In this document: positions 26,743 to 38,295 of the stretch, piece by piece
Layout: the number at the start of each line of letters is the position of its first letter
Numbering within the stretch: position 1 is the stretch's first letter
From: Microbacterium protaetiae
GTDB taxonomy: Bacteria > Actinomycetota > Actinomycetes > Actinomycetales > Microbacteriaceae
Assembly: GCF_004135285.1 (NCBI RefSeq)
Contig: NZ_CP035494.1
Span: 496,001 to 560,000, forward strand
DNA: 64,000 bases
Direction of reading: 5' to 3'
Program-made: the position numbers and the translations under genes
The notes under the pieces: model-generated
What the model was told of the DNA's origin: nothing
The model's database searches: none
What the model saw: the letters and a program-made list of their open reading frames with translations, nothing else

Positions 26743-28155
26743 ATGTCCGTGGGCGAAGTGTCACGGGAAGAGGGCGACGCGAGCACGCAGACCTATGCGT
26801 GGGCGCCGACGCCGCCACCCAAGCGCAAGCGGCATCTCGGTCTGTGGATCGGGGCGCCGGCAGGCGTGGCGCTGGCCGGCGTGATCGCCGCCTCGCTCGT
26901 GCTGATCGCCCCCGGCACCGCTGTCGCCGGCGTGCAGGTGGGCGGAATGACGCCGGGGGCCGCCGCCGCCGCCATTCAGGCACAGCTCGATCGCACCGCC
27001 ATCGAGCTGACCGGCGACGGGGTCGACGCGACCCTCACCGGCGCCCAGCTCGGCGCCACCGTCGATGCGCGCGCCCTCGCCGACGCGGCCTACAGCGACC
27101 ACCCGATGTGGAAGATCGGGGCGTGGTTCTCCGACACCGCGCACGCCCAGGTCACCCTCGACCACGACACCGCCGAGGCGGCACTGCGCAAGGCAGCGCC
27201 CGCGCTGTTCGAAGACGCCAAAGACGCCACGGTCACCTTCGACGACAAGAGTGAGAAGTACGTGGTCGGCGAGGCCGAGAACGGCGCCGGCGTCGACTTG
27301 GACACCATCGCCACCGGCCTACAAGACGGGTTCGCCGCCGGCAAGGCCGCGGTGCCCGTGGCGGCGACTCAGGTGCCCACCGACCCCGCGATCTCCACCG
27401 ACACCGCGAACAAGACGGCGAAGCAGCTCAACACTCTTCTCGACAAGGTCGGCTTCTACGTGGGCGACGAGCGCACCGTGCCCGTCGATCGCGCGGTTGC
27501 GGCATCCTGGCTCATCGTCAGTCCCCGCGATGGATCGTTCGACATCACCGCCGACGCTTCGGCCATCGACAAGGTCGTGGCCACCCTGGCGAAGAAGGTC
27601 GACCGTGCCCCGCAGAACGGCACCGCGATCACCAACACCGCGGGCACCGTGCTGCGCACTGACCAGCAGACGCTCGACGGACGCAAACTCGGCGACACCA
27701 CCGGCATCGCCGCCGCCTTCGCTTCGCAGCTGGCCGCCGGAGACAGCGTCTACAAGCTGAAGGTCGACGTCGACAAGGCGACGACCACGAAGATCTCGCG
27801 CTACGCGGTGGTCGATCTCAGCGAACAGCGCGCGTACTTCTACCAGAACGGCAAGCTCTGGAACAGCTACCTCGTCTCCACCGGAGCCGCCGGGCACGCC
27901 ACCCCCACCGGGCACTTCACCGTTTTCGCGCACGTGCCTCTGCAAGACATGGGCTGCGTGCCCGGGTATGACTACTGCACCAAGAACGTGCCGTGGGTGA
28001 CCTACTTCGCCCCCGACATCGGGTTCCACGGGACGTACTGGCACCACAACTTCGGGCACGTGATGAGCCACGGATGCGTGAACATGCCCATCAGCACCGC
28101 CAAGACGATCTACGACTGGGCGCCCGAGGGCATGGAAGTCACCGTCCAGCCCTAG
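26743..28155 (+). CDS. L,D-transpeptidase (YkuD) with peptidoglycan-binding N-terminal domains
   Basis: A 470-residue membrane-anchored cell-wall enzyme that would make 3-3 cross-links or attach proteins to peptidoglycan. A cytosolic N-terminus with KRKRH precedes one helix (about 34-58). Then come two repeated VanW/PG-binding-type modules (about 60-330, with VQVGGMTPG and NGAGVDLD) and a C-terminal YkuD domain. The catalytic motif is SHGCVN (nucleophile C445), preceded by the invariant His in FHGTYWHHNFG. An extra Cys pair (MGCVPGYDYC) sits near the active site, as in some actinobacterial Ldts. A GTG one codon upstream is an equal start choice given GGGGAAG at 26724. The upstream region is unusually AT-rich. 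Confidence 0.92.
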   Translation: MSVGEVSREEGDASTQTYAWAPTPPPKRKRHLGLWIGAPAGVALAGVIAASLVLIAPGTAVAGVQVGGMTPGAAAAAIQAQLDRTAIELTGDGVDATLTGAQLGATVDARALADAAYSDHPMWKIGAWFSDTAHAQVTLDHDTAEAALRKAAPALFEDAKDATVTFDDKSEKYVVGEAENGAGVDLDTIATGLQDGFAAGKAAVPVAATQVPTDPAISTDTANKTAKQLNTLLDKVGFYVGDERTVPVDRAVAASWLIVSPRDGSFDITADASAIDKVVATLAKKVDRAPQNGTAITNTAGTVLRTDQQTLDGRKLGDTTGIAAAFASQLAAGDSVYKLKVDVDKATTTKISRYAVVDLSEQRAYFYQNGKLWNSYLVSTGAAGHATPTGHFTVFAHVPLQDMGCVPGYDYCTKNVPWVTYFAPDIGFHGTYWHHNFGHVMSHGCVNMPISTAKTIYDWAPEGMEVTVQP

Positions 28156-28177
28156 CCTCGGCGCGTCTCGGTTCGCC

Positions 28178-28712
28178 GCGCGAGTTGCCCCCCGGTTGCC
28201 CGAGTTGTCCCCGGGTTGCCCGACTTGTCCCCCGGTTACCCGATTTGCCCCCGGGTTGCCCGAGTTGTCCCCGGGTTGCCCGAGTTGCCCCCGGGTTGCC
28301 CGAGTTGTCCCTCGGTTGCCCGAGTTGTCCTCGGGTTGCCCGAGTTGTCCCCCGGTTGCCCGAGTTGTCCCCCGGTTGCCCGAGCTGTCCCCCGGGTTGC
28401 CCGAGTTGTCCTCGGGTTGCCCGAGCTGTCCTCGGGTTGCCCGAGCTGTCCCCCGGTTGCCCGAGCTGTCCCCCGGTTGCCCGAGCTGTCCCCCGGTTAC
28501 CCGAGTTGTCCCTCGGTTGCCCGAGTTGTCCTCGGGTTGCCCGAGTTGTCCCCCGGTTGCCCGAGTTGCCCCCGGGTTGCCCGAGCTGTCCCCCGGTTAC
28601 CCGAGCTGTCCCCCTGGCCCGAGGACAGGTCGCGCAACACCAGGACAGCTCGCGCAACAAGTGGACAAGTCGCGCAACCCCAGGACAAGTCGCGCAACAA
28701 CGGGGCAACTCG
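28178..28712. repeat. Tandem array of ~20-bp units (GTTGCCCGAGTTGTCCCCGG) with inverted tail
   Basis: About twenty degenerate copies of a 20-21-bp unit run in one orientation to about 28615. Then come five units of the form GGACAAGTCGCGCAAC, close to the reverse complement of the first set. The array can therefore fold back on itself. It fills the gap between converging genes (L,D-transpeptidase and icd). There are no spacers, so it is not a CRISPR. A sister array sits at 35618-35815. A purine-rich GAGAGACAGAGAGA stretch follows before the icd terminator. Confidence 0.92.
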
Positions 28713-28765
28713 CGTGGGTGGGGCGAGGGAGAGACAGAGAGACGGAGAGAGACAGAGAGAGAAGA

Positions 28766-28789
28766 GGGGGGATGCCGCGGCATCCCCCC
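28766..28789. terminator. Terminator hairpin of icd
   Basis: A perfect 24-bp palindrome centred on GGATGCCGCGGCATCC and extended by G and C runs, 6 bp beyond the icd stop codon. Outside it, AAGAG and CTCTT allow the stem to lengthen. It may also stop read-through from the repeat array side. Confidence 0.75.
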
Positions 28790-28795
28790 CCTCTT

Positions 28796-31015
<2,220 letters not shown>

Positions 31016-31076
31016 CGCATGCCTCTTCGTTCGCTTGCTTCGATCGGGGTGACTCCAGCCTACCGCCCCGGCGAAA

Positions 31077-31096
31077 ATATCTTGATATCGAGATAT
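31077..31096 (-). promoter_or_regulatory. Palindrome upstream of icd, candidate TCA-gene operator
   Basis: ATATCTTGATATCGAGATAT, a 20-bp palindrome with one mismatched pair, AT-rich in a GC-rich setting. Its right half TCGAGATA recurs in the palindrome before sucC (49120-49133). The cognate regulator is not in the window. Confidence 0.6.
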
Positions 31097-31170
31097 CTCC
31101 GCGCGGGGTGCGACGGCCGTTCTGGATTTTCGACATGCATCCGTGCCGCAAATGTGGATACTCTGGCGGT

Positions 31171-31623
31171 ATGGGAGACCTGCGCTTGGTGGAACTGTCA
31201 GCAACGACGATCGTGGCGGTCAACAATTTCTCACTGAAGCCGGGTCAAGAGGAATTCCTCTCCCCGGTCAGCTACGGCATCGCCGCGACGGTGGTGAATC
31301 CGCAGACCTCGTGGCAGCGCGTCGTGGTCGACGGCGACGAGGTCGTGGGCTTCGTCAGCGCGAACTTCGACCCCGACTTTCCGCAGGAGCACTTCCGGTC
31401 CGTGCTCTGGCGCATCAACGTCGACGCCGACGAGCAGGGCCGCGGCGTCGGCCGGTTCGCCGTCGACGGGCTGCTCGACGAGGCCCGCTCGCGCGGCATG
31501 GACCACGTCAACGTCATCTACGAGGCCGGCAGCGGCGGACCCGAGAAGTTCTTCGAGCGCGTCGGCTTCACGCCCGTCGGCGAAACGGAGTACGGCGAGG
31601 TCATCGCCGAGATCCGTCTCTGA
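31171..31623 (+). CDS. GNAT-family N-acetyltransferase
   Basis: A 150-residue acetyltransferase. The acetyl-CoA loop is [21 protein letters not shown] (Q/RxxGxG/A) in motif A, preceded by the strand [10 protein letters not shown] and followed by motif [22 protein letters not shown]. It resembles diamine/amine acetyltransferase-like GNATs, but the substrate cannot be read. A TACTCT -10 box (31159-31164) ends 6 nt before the ATG, pointing to a leaderless message. It diverges from icd and converges with the exporter operon over a shared hairpin. Confidence 0.88.
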   Translation: MGDLRLVELSATTIVAVNNFSLKPGQEEFLSPVSYGIAATVVNPQTSWQRVVVDGDEVVGFVSANFDPDFPQEHFRSVLWRINVDADEQGRGVGRFAVDGLLDEARSRGMDHVNVIYEAGSGGPEKFFERVGFTPVGETEYGEVIAEIRL

Positions 31624-31663
31624 CGGGGTGGGATGCCGCGGTGCGGCATCCGCCCGCCTCTCA

Positions 31664-31698
31664 AGGTGAGGGATGCCGCACCGCGGCATCCCTCACCT
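31664..31698. terminator. Bidirectional terminator between GNAT gene and exporter operon
   Basis: A perfect 16-bp stem (AGGTGAGGGATGCCGC / GCGGCATCCCTCACCT) with an ACC triloop. Its last base pair touches the stop codon of the exporter gene. A smaller GGATGCCGC/GCGGCATCC hairpin lies just upstream at 31631-31651. It is ideally placed to end both converging transcripts. Confidence 0.8.
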
Positions 31699-33506
31699 CA
31701 CACCAGCGACTCGCGCCAAGCCGCGTGCAACTGCGCGAACTTGCCGGTACCGGCGATGAGTGCGTCGGGGGCATCGTCCTCGATGATGCGGCCGTGCTCC
31801 ATGACCAGCACGCGGTCGGCGATCGCGACCGTCGACAGCCGGTGCGCGATGATGATCGCCGTGCGGTCGGCCAGCAGAGTCTGCAGCGCCTCTTGCACCT
31901 GACGCTCGCTGGGCATGTCGAGCGAGGCCGTCGCCTCGTCGAGGATCAGCACCGCCGGGTTGGCCAAGAACGCGCGGGCGAACGAGATCAGCTGCCGCTG
32001 GCCGGCTGAGACGCGACCGCCGCGCTTGTTCACGTCGGTGTCGTACCCGTCGGGAAGGCTCTCGATGAAGACGTCCGCCCCCACTGCCCGCGCCGCCGCG
32101 CGGATCTCGTCGAGCGTCGCGTCGGGCTTGCCGAGCGCAATGTTGTCGGCGACCGTGCCGCTGAAAAGATAGGCCTCCTGCGTGACCATCACTATCGCGC
32201 GGCGCAGGTCCTTCGGGTGCAGGTCGCGCAGATCCACGCCGTCCAGGCGCACCGAGCCATCGGTCGGGTCATAGAACCGCGACACGAGCTTGGCCAGCGT
32301 CGACTTGCCGGCACCGGTGGTTCCCACCAGCGCGATCGTCTGACCCGCGGGGATGTCGAGCGAGAAGTCGGGCAGAATGACCTTGCCGGCACCGTAGGCG
32401 AACTCGACATCGTCGAACGCGAGGTGACCACGGGCCTCCCACAGGTCGATCGGCTTGACCGGATCGGGAACGCTGGGCTCCTCCTCGAGGACACCCGACA
32501 CCTTCTCGAGCGCGGCGGTCGCCGACTGGTACGAGTTCAGGAACATCGCGACCTCTTGCAGGGGGCTGAAGAAGTTGCGGATGTACATCACTGCCGCCAG
32601 CAGCGAACCGATGAGCAGCGTGCCGTCGATCACTCGGAAGGCGCCCCACAGCAGCACGACCGCCATGGTGATGTTCGCCAGCAGGATCAGCCCCGGCTCG
32701 AAGATGCCGAACAGGTTCACCAGACGCAGGTTCACCCGGCGGTACTCCGACGAGATCTCGCCGAACTCCGCGTCGTTCCGGCGCTCCTTGCGGAACGCCT
32801 TGACAGCGCGAATGCCCGTCATGGTCTCGACGAACTGCACGATCAGCCGTGCCGAGACCACGCGCGATGCGCGGAATCCCTTCTGCGACTGCCCGTAGAA
32901 CCAGCGCATGAGGAACGCAAGCGGCACGCCCATGACGATGATGACAGCCCCACTGCGCCAGTCGAGTAGGAACAGCGAGATGAGCGTGAAGACGCCGAAC
33001 AGCACCCCCGAGACGAGCTGGGTTAGTCCGCCGTCGAGCAACTCGCGGATGGCCTCGAGGTCGCTCGTCTGCCGCGAGATGATGCGGCCTGAGGTGTACG
33101 TCTCGTGGAACTCCAGGCTCAGCCGCTGGGTGTGCCGGAAGATCCGGGTGCGCAGGTCGAGCAGGATCGTCTGCGTGAGCTTGGCCGACAGCACGACGAA
33201 CCAGCCCATCAGCAGCGCCCCGAGAACGCCGACGACGATATAGGCGATGGTGATGCCGAACGCCGGCATCCAATCGGCTGCCAACGCGCGCGGCAGCGCC
33301 GTGTTGATCCCGTACGCGATCAGCGTGGGGCCGATCACCTGGAACGCGGTTGAGACGACGACCACCACACCGCAGAGCACGACGAGCCAGCGCATCGGCG
33401 ACAGAAGCGAGCCCAGCAGGCGCAGCGAGCGCTGCCGGATCGCGCGACTCTCGGACTTCGTGTAGTCGTTGCGGTCTTCACCGCGGGTTCCGACGACCGT
33501 ACTCAC
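31698..33506 (-). CDS. ABC exporter half-transporter, subunit B (catalytic Walker B, variant signature)
   Basis: A 602-residue type IV exporter: six membrane helices (about 35-330) fused to an ATPase. Walker A is GTTGAGKST, Walker [10 protein letters not shown] with the catalytic Glu, and the H-loop is AHRLST. The signature is VSAGQ instead of LSGGQ. Its partner has the opposite pattern, so the pair makes a heterodimer with one working and one degenerate ATP site, as in BmrCD and TM287/288. It begins at a GTG overlapping the partner's stop codon (GTGA). The cargo is unknown; drugs or lipids are typical. Expression is probably governed by the attenuator upstream of subunit A. Confidence 0.93.
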   Translation of the reverse strand: MSTVVGTRGEDRNDYTKSESRAIRQRSLRLLGSLLSPMRWLVVLCGVVVVVSTAFQVIGPTLIAYGINTALPRALAADWMPAFGITIAYIVVGVLGALLMGWFVVLSAKLTQTILLDLRTRIFRHTQRLSLEFHETYTSGRIISRQTSDLEAIRELLDGGLTQLVSGVLFGVFTLISLFLLDWRSGAVIIVMGVPLAFLMRWFYGQSQKGFRASRVVSARLIVQFVETMTGIRAVKAFRKERRNDAEFGEISSEYRRVNLRLVNLFGIFEPGLILLANITMAVVLLWGAFRVIDGTLLIGSLLAAVMYIRNFFSPLQEVAMFLNSYQSATAALEKVSGVLEEEPSVPDPVKPIDLWEARGHLAFDDVEFAYGAGKVILPDFSLDIPAGQTIALVGTTGAGKSTLAKLVSRFYDPTDGSVRLDGVDLRDLHPKDLRRAIVMVTQEAYLFSGTVADNIALGKPDATLDEIRAAARAVGADVFIESLPDGYDTDVNKRGGRVSAGQRQLISFARAFLANPAVLILDEATASLDMPSERQVQEALQTLLADRTAIIIAHRLSTVAIADRVLVMEHGRIIEDDAPDALIAGTGKFAQLHAAWRESLV

Positions 33507-35317
33507 AGGTTCACCTCCGTTTCTCGCACGTGCTGATCCTCGACCTCGAGGCTCGAGATCACGTAGCGGTAATGCTCACTCGTGTGCAGCAGTTCGGCAT
33601 GGGTGCCCACGGCGCTGATCCTTCCGTTTTCGAGCAGCGCCACCCGGTCGGCCAATGCGACCGTCGAGGAGCGGTGCGCAACGATCAGGGCTGTGGTGCT
33701 GGCCAGCACGCGCCGCAATGCCGCCTCGACGAGCGCCTCGGTGTCGACATCCAATGCCGACAGCGGATCGTCGAGCACCATCACCGTCGGTGCCGCCGCG
33801 ACCGCACGCGCCAACGCGAGGCGCTGGCGCTGCCCGCCCGACAGGCTCAGGCCCTCTTCACCCACTGTCGTGTCGACGCCGTCCGGCAGTTCGTAGGCAA
33901 ACTGCGCCTGCGCGGTCTGCAGCGCCTCGTCGAGAACCGCCTGCGCTTCGGGGCTGTGGATGTCGAGGTCGTCGCGTCCGAGCAGAACGTTCTCACGCAC
34001 CGACGCCGAGAACAACGTGGCATCTTCGAACGCCATCGCAATGTGCCGCCGCAGCTCGCCCAGGCTCAGCTCCCGCACGTCGACGCCGTCGAGTTCGAGG
34101 GCTCCGCCGGTCACGTCGTACAGGCGGCCCGGAAGGGTGGTCAACGTCGTCTTGCCCGATCCGGTCAGCCCGACCAGCGCCATGGTCTCACCGGGGCGCA
34201 GCGCGAGGTCGATGCCGTCGAGCAGGTCGGCTTCGTCTGCGCGCGAGTCGGGGTAGCGGAAGTGCACGCCGCGGAAGATGAGTTCGCCGCGAGGCTCGGT
34301 GATCGTGGCCGGTTCGGCTGGATCGGTGATGCTGTTCTGCTCGGCGAACACCTCGAAGACACGGTCGGTCGCGGTGCGGGTGTCCATCAGGAATGAGAAG
34401 AGAAAGCCGAGCGACTCGAGCGGCCAGCGCAGGGCGGTCGCCATCGCGAAGAACGCGAACAGCTCGCCGACGGTCAACTGGCCGAGACTGGCCAGCCAGA
34501 TTCCCAGCAGCAGACATACGCCGAAGGCGAGCATCGGCACGGAGTCGAGCCAGAACCAGAGCAGCCCGACCTCGTGCGCCTTGCGCATCTCGGTTCCGCG
34601 CAGTGTGTCTGCCTGCCGCGTGAACTTCTGCAACGCATGCTTGCCGCGCCCGAACGCCTTGAGCACGCGGATGCCGTGCACGCTCTCCTCCACCGAGGTG
34701 GCCAGATCACCGGCCTGATCCTGACTCTGCCGCGTGAGAGCGCCGTAGCGCTGCTCAAAGCGGTAGCCGAAGAACCACAGCGGAATCGAGAGCACGATCA
34801 GCGACGTTCCCAGCGCCCAGTGCCAGCGGAACAGCAGCACCGTGCCGATGATGATCGTGAGCACATTGACGATCAGCATGATCAGGCCGAATGCTATCCA
34901 GCGGCGCACGAGGCTGATGTCCTGCATCATCCGGCTGAGCAGCTGCCCGGACTGCCACCGGTCGTGAAAGGCGACCGGCAGCCGTTGCAGCCGCTCGTAG
35001 AAGTCCTGGCGAATGCGGTACTCGACCTTGGTCGCCGGGCCGAGCACGAAGGCACGGCGCAGGAACACGAACACGGCCTCAAGCACGCCGAGAACCAGAA
35101 CGCCCAGGCAGACCCAGACGATCAGCGGCAGGTTCTTGTCGGCGATGGGCCCGTCGACGGCTCCCTGCAGCACCAGAGGGATGATCAGCGTCATCAGCGC
35201 GCCGGCGAGTGCCGTGAAAAGGCCTCCGATCAGGCGCGGCAGCACCGGTTTGACGAAGGGGATGAGCCGCGCGAGCGCGCGCGGCGTGGACAGTCGTTGC
35301 GAAGACGAAGAACTCAT
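33503..35317 (-). CDS. ABC exporter half-transporter, subunit A (degenerate Walker B)
   Basis: A 604-residue partner of the downstream exporter gene, with six helices (about 25-320) and an ATPase. Walker A is GLTGSGKTT and the signature a canonical [14 protein letters not shown], but Walker B reads [12 protein letters not shown]: Asp replaces the catalytic Glu. This is the standard mark of the inactive site in heterodimeric exporters. Its Walker motifs pair with the VSAGQ signature of subunit B (degenerate site), while its LSGGQ pairs with the intact Walker motifs of B. It is preceded by a 132-nt spacer with a terminator-like hairpin and, before that, a 24-codon leader ORF. Confidence 0.94.
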   Translation of the reverse strand: MSSSSSQRLSTPRALARLIPFVKPVLPRLIGGLFTALAGALMTLIIPLVLQGAVDGPIADKNLPLIVWVCLGVLVLGVLEAVFVFLRRAFVLGPATKVEYRIRQDFYERLQRLPVAFHDRWQSGQLLSRMMQDISLVRRWIAFGLIMLIVNVLTIIIGTVLLFRWHWALGTSLIVLSIPLWFFGYRFEQRYGALTRQSQDQAGDLATSVEESVHGIRVLKAFGRGKHALQKFTRQADTLRGTEMRKAHEVGLLWFWLDSVPMLAFGVCLLLGIWLASLGQLTVGELFAFFAMATALRWPLESLGFLFSFLMDTRTATDRVFEVFAEQNSITDPAEPATITEPRGELIFRGVHFRYPDSRADEADLLDGIDLALRPGETMALVGLTGSGKTTLTTLPGRLYDVTGGALELDGVDVRELSLGELRRHIAMAFEDATLFSASVRENVLLGRDDLDIHSPEAQAVLDEALQTAQAQFAYELPDGVDTTVGEEGLSLSGGQRQRLALARAVAAAPTVMVLDDPLSALDVDTEALVEAALRRVLASTTALIVAHRSSTVALADRVALLENGRISAVGTHAELLHTSEHYRYVISSLEVEDQHVRETEVNL

Positions 35318-35339
35318 GATCCTTGCAGGGAGAAGGTGG

Positions 35340-35374
35340 GCGGAAAAAGACAGATGTCACCCGCGGCGGGCGAC
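35340..35374 (-). terminator. Intrinsic terminator in the exporter leader (attenuator)
   Basis: On the minus-strand RNA: 5-prime arm GUCGCCC (35374-35368), loop GCCGC, 3-prime arm GGGUGAC (35362-35356), then AUCUGUCUUUUUCC. One pair is G-U and so forms only in this orientation, as expected if the minus-strand RNA is the functional one. It lies between the leader peptide stop (35450) and the exporter start (35317). Bases 35362-35370 are also exactly complementary to bases 35469-35477 inside the leader ORF, which would form a competing antiterminator. Confidence 0.7.
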
Positions 35375-35449
35375 GCAGAAGCGGAGGGAAACGGGCGCCG
35401 AAGAGGCGAAACGTGTGGCGACGAACCGGATGACGGCGGTTGCGGCAGC

Positions 35450-35524
35450 CTATCCCTCGACGATGATCCCCGCCGCGAGCGGACGGAAGACGACCGGCTT
35501 GACGTCGATGACGGCCTGGTACAT
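35450..35524 (-). CDS. 24-residue leader peptide upstream of the ABC exporter
   Basis: Encodes MYQAVIDVKPVVFRPLAAGI followed by IVEG and a TAG stop. A near-perfect ribosome site GAGGAGGAAGCC lies directly before the ATG, stronger than those of most genes here. A promoter-like pair (TTGCAC, 18 bp, TATGCT) lies 58-87 bp upstream. The codons for L16-A17-A18-G19 contain CGCGGCGGG, the exact complement of the terminator arm and loop 100 nt further on. Taken together this looks like a translated attenuator leader whose ribosome occupancy controls read-through into the exporter genes. I do not recognise the peptide. An independent small protein is the alternative. Confidence 0.75.
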   Translation of the reverse strand: MYQAVIDVKPVVFRPLAAGIIVEG

Positions 35525-35581
35525 GGCTTCCTCCTCGGATCGCGGAACAGGGCTGCTGCGTCCAAGACGCGACAGCCGACC

Positions 35582-35611
35582 AGCATATGCCTGAACGTTG
35601 CCTGAGTGCAA
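35582..35611 (-). promoter_or_regulatory. Predicted promoter of the leader-exporter operon
   Basis: On the minus strand: -35 TTGCAC (35611-35606), an 18-bp spacer, -10 TATGCT (35587-35582). The transcript would start near 35575, giving about 50 nt of leader before the ribosome site of the 24-codon ORF. This is the best match to a sigma-70 consensus that I found in the window. Confidence 0.65.
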
Positions 35612-35617
35612 CACCGC

Positions 35618-35815
35618 CGCTCGCCGAGTTGTCCCCGCGTTGCGCGACCTGACCCCGCGTTGCCCGAGTTGTCCCGGGGTTGCCCGAGTTGCCCCCGCGT
35701 TGCCCGAGTTGCCCCGGGACAAGTCGCGCAACCCGAGGACAACTCGCGGCACAACAAGGACAAGTCGCGCAACCCGAGGACAACTCGCGGCACAAGGGGA
35801 CAACTCGCGGCTAAT
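35618..35815. repeat. Second GTTGCCCGAGTTGTCC array with head-to-head arms
   Basis: Five or six units of the type GTTGCCCGAGTTGTCCCCGC run to about 35713. Then six units in the opposite sense (GGACAAGTCGCGCAACCCGA and GGACAACTCGCGGC types) run to the end of the ogt gene. It is the same family as 28178-28712 and shares the change of orientation in the middle. It ends within the last codons of ogt and lies just upstream of the exporter promoter. Confidence 0.9.
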
Positions 35816-36311
35816 GGGGGGCGGCGGCGGCCTCGCGTGCGAGCAGCTGGCGCTTGACGTCCAGGCCCCAGGCGAAGCCGCCCAGCGACCCGTCGCCGCG
35901 CAGCACGCGATGGCACGGCACGAACAGTGCCGGCGCATTGCGCGCGCAGATGGATGCCGCTGCCCGCACCGCGGCCGGATGCCCCACAGCGGCCGCGAGC
36001 TCGGTGTACGAGAGCGGGCGGCCCGGCGAGATCCGGCGCAGCGCCGCCCAGCCGTCACGCTGCATCGCCGTTCCGTGCTGCCGTACGGGCACCGCGTCGA
36101 TCGCGGAGAGGTCTCCGACGTAGTACGCCCGGACAGCGGCTGCGGCATCCGTCGCACCCGGCACGATATCGCGAGGTCGCAGGCTCACATGGATGCGCGC
36201 GACGACCGCGTCCGCGTTGCTCGTCCAGCCCGACGCGAGCACGTTCCCGGCGTCGCTGACGATCGTGAACGGGCCGTCGGGGGTCTCGAGGGTCTCGATG
36301 AGGGCAGTCAT
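35811..36311 (-). CDS. ogt: Methylated-DNA--protein-cysteine methyltransferase
   Basis: Removes methyl groups from O6-methylguanine in a suicidal transfer to its own cysteine. The 166-residue protein holds the active site [11 protein letters not shown] and the recognition-helix region [22 protein letters not shown], with ARNAP before the active site as in the family. AGGAGAACC precedes this ATG; an ATG seven codons upstream overlapping the alkA stop is the alternative. It follows the ada-alkA fusion gene by 13 bp in the same operon, a repair pair for alkylation damage. Its last codons run into the repeat array. Confidence 0.95.
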   Translation of the reverse strand: MTALIETLETPDGPFTIVSDAGNVLASGWTSNADAVVARIHVSLRPRDIVPGATDAAAAVRAYYVGDLSAIDAVPVRQHGTAMQRDGWAALRRISPGRPLSYTELAAAVGHPAAVRAAASICARNAPALFVPCHRVLRGDGSLGGFAWGLDVKRQLLAREAAAAPH

Positions 36312-36324
36312 GGTTCTCCTGTGG

Positions 36325-37887
36325 TCACTCATTCAGTCTGGGCGCGGACACGCGCGGCCTCGCCCCGCGTGTTTCCGCAGGCGGCTCCGCATCGCCGGCG
36401 CCCGCAGACTGAGTTGTTGCACGCGCCTCGGGCGAGCCGAGAGGGGTGGATGCCGCGCGCCAGAAGTGCGCGGTCAGGTAACTGCGCCACGGCGCGGCGC
36501 GCTCGGCCCACGCCGCCAGCGCCTTCGCTTCACCGGGCAGCCCGAGGCGAGCGGCACCGGCGCGGGCGGCGACGTCGCCGGGCAGGAAAACATCGGGATC
36601 GCCGGTGATCCGCATCCGCACATAGTCGGCGGTCCACGGCCCGATGCCGGGCATCGCCAGCAACGCAGCGCGCTGGGCGACGGGGTCGTCTCCGGCGCCG
36701 AGCTGAAGCGATCCGTCGGCCAGCGCCGCGGCCGCACCGGTGATCGCGCGGATGCGCGCGCCCGGCCCGCGCAGCACTTCCGCACCCCGCTCTGCGATCG
36801 CCGCCATGGTCGGGAACAACAGTGCCCCGCCGGGCAGGCGCTCCCCCAGCGCGTGCGTCAGCCGGGTCAGTGCGGTGCGGGCCGCGGCCACCGAGATCTG
36901 CTGGCCGATCATCGCGCGGATGAGCATCTCACCCGCATCGACCGCCCCGGGCACGCGCATCCCCGGCACCGCTCCGACGGCGGGCGCGAGTTCGAGATGT
37001 CGCGCAAGAGCGCCGTCGATGCCGACAGGGTCGGCGTCGAGGTCGAACAGGCGCCGTGCTCGGGCGATCAGCGCCGGCAGATCGGCGAGGTGGGCGAGCC
37101 GGGCATCCAAGCGCAGCGCGTCGCCGTCGGCGTGGATGCGCATCCACCCGGGCCCGCGCGGCAGGGCGAGCGTGCGGCTGTAGGAGGTCTCGGATGCCTC
37201 TTCGACGCCGTCGACGGCTCGCGCGCGCATCCAGGCGAACAGTCCGTCGAGATCGATCGGTGCGCGATGCGCGAGCACCAGCCGCACCCGGCCTGCCTCA
37301 CCCGTCGAGGGCAGCAGGTGCCGGCGCGCACGCAGCTGCAGCGGCGGCATCCCGAACACTTCCCGCACGGTGTCGTTGAATTGGCGGATGCTGGCGAAGC
37401 CGGCCGAGAACGCGACATCGGCCGCCGTCAGATCGGTGCCCACCAGCAGCATGCGCGCCGTGTGCGCACGATGCGCGCGGGCGAGGGCGAGGGGGCCGGC
37501 GCCGAGTTCTGCGGTCAGGATGCGGCCGAGCTGGCGGGGCGAATACCCGAGGCGCCGGGCAAGGCCGGGCACGCCCTCGCGCTCGACGACGCCGTCTTGA
37601 ATCAGGCGCATAGCTCGGCCTGCGGCATCCGTTCGCAGATTCCATTCGGGCGAGCCCGGCGCCGCATCGGGCAGGCAGCGTTTGCAGGCGCGGTAACCGG
37701 CCTCGTGCGCGGCAGCCGCCGTCGGGAAGAACGTCACATTCGCGGGCTTCGGCGTGCGCGCCGGGCAGCTCGGGCGGCAGTAGATGCCGGTCGAGCGCAC
37801 CGCCGTGATGAACTGCCCGTCGAAGCGCGCGTCGCGCGTGTCGATGGCACGGTAGCGCTCGTCGAAGGTCATCGCCGTCACGCTCAT
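36325..37887 (-). CDS. alkA: Ada-type regulator fused to DNA-3-methyladenine glycosylase II (AdaA-AlkA)
   Basis: A 520-residue bifunctional protein. The N-terminal Ada zinc domain has its four Cys ([10 protein letters not shown] and [10 protein letters not shown]); the first is the methyl-phosphotriester acceptor. An AraC-type HTH pair follows (about 100-190, with [20 protein letters not shown]). An AlkA N-domain (about 200-290) and the HhH-GPD glycosylase come next, with [18 protein letters not shown] and the catalytic Asp in FLPGD. It excises 3-alkylpurines and probably activates the operon when methylated. The layout is usual for actinobacteria. The C-terminal 40 residues are Pro/Ala/Arg-rich and unlike the family. 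Confidence 0.94.
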   Translation of the reverse strand: MSVTAMTFDERYRAIDTRDARFDGQFITAVRSTGIYCRPSCPARTPKPANVTFFPTAAAAHEAGYRACKRCLPDAAPGSPEWNLRTDAAGRAMRLIQDGVVEREGVPGLARRLGYSPRQLGRILTAELGAGPLALARAHRAHTARMLLVGTDLTAADVAFSAGFASIRQFNDTVREVFGMPPLQLRARRHLLPSTGEAGRVRLVLAHRAPIDLDGLFAWMRARAVDGVEEASETSYSRTLALPRGPGWMRIHADGDALRLDARLAHLADLPALIARARRLFDLDADPVGIDGALARHLELAPAVGAVPGMRVPGAVDAGEMLIRAMIGQQISVAAARTALTRLTHALGERLPGGALLFPTMAAIAERGAEVLRGPGARIRAITGAAAALADGSLQLGAGDDPVAQRAALLAMPGIGPWTADYVRMRITGDPDVFLPGDVAARAGAARLGLPGEAKALAAWAERAAPWRSYLTAHFWRAASTPLGSPEARATTQSAGAGDAEPPAETRGARPRVSAPRLNE

Positions 37888-38295
37888 AGCTCTAGCCTGA
37901 CACGCGCACTGCTGCCTGGATAGCGGAAATCGGCCATCTCGGTGGGGCCGCGGTAGTCGTCAGATGCGCACCCCCGGTGCGCCCGGGGACGAAGGCGGCG
38001 GACGACCGATCAGCACGACGCACAGCGGTGACGCAGCGGCTCCGGCGGGTCGGCCCCGGCCGTGCGGCTCCGGCCGTGCGGCCCCATCCCGGCGGCCCCA
38101 GCCGTGCGGCTCCGGCCGGGCGACCCCTGCCGGGCGGCCCACGGGGCCACGTTCACGCTGGTCGAATTCCGCTCCGCCGGCACCGGACACGTCCGCACAC
38201 GGCGCTCGGTGTGCCGAAGCCGGCCGCGCGGGTCGCAGCATCCCGGTTGTCCAACCCCATCGCGTAGACGCGCGCAAGCGCCTACGGTGTCACCC
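37888..38295. other. 408-bp divergent intergenic region with GC-rich repeats
   Basis: No gene seen. From about 38035 to 38145 degenerate repeats of CCGTGCGGCTCCGGCC and CCGGGCGGCCC occur; these words are close to self-complementary. Promoters for alkA (left) and the flavoprotein (right, TACGGT at 38283-38288) must lie at the two ends. Confidence 0.6.

Noticed and set aside
28178..28712. CRISPR array
   Set aside because: Units are contiguous and degenerate with no unique spacers, and no cas genes are present; the same holds for the other arrays.
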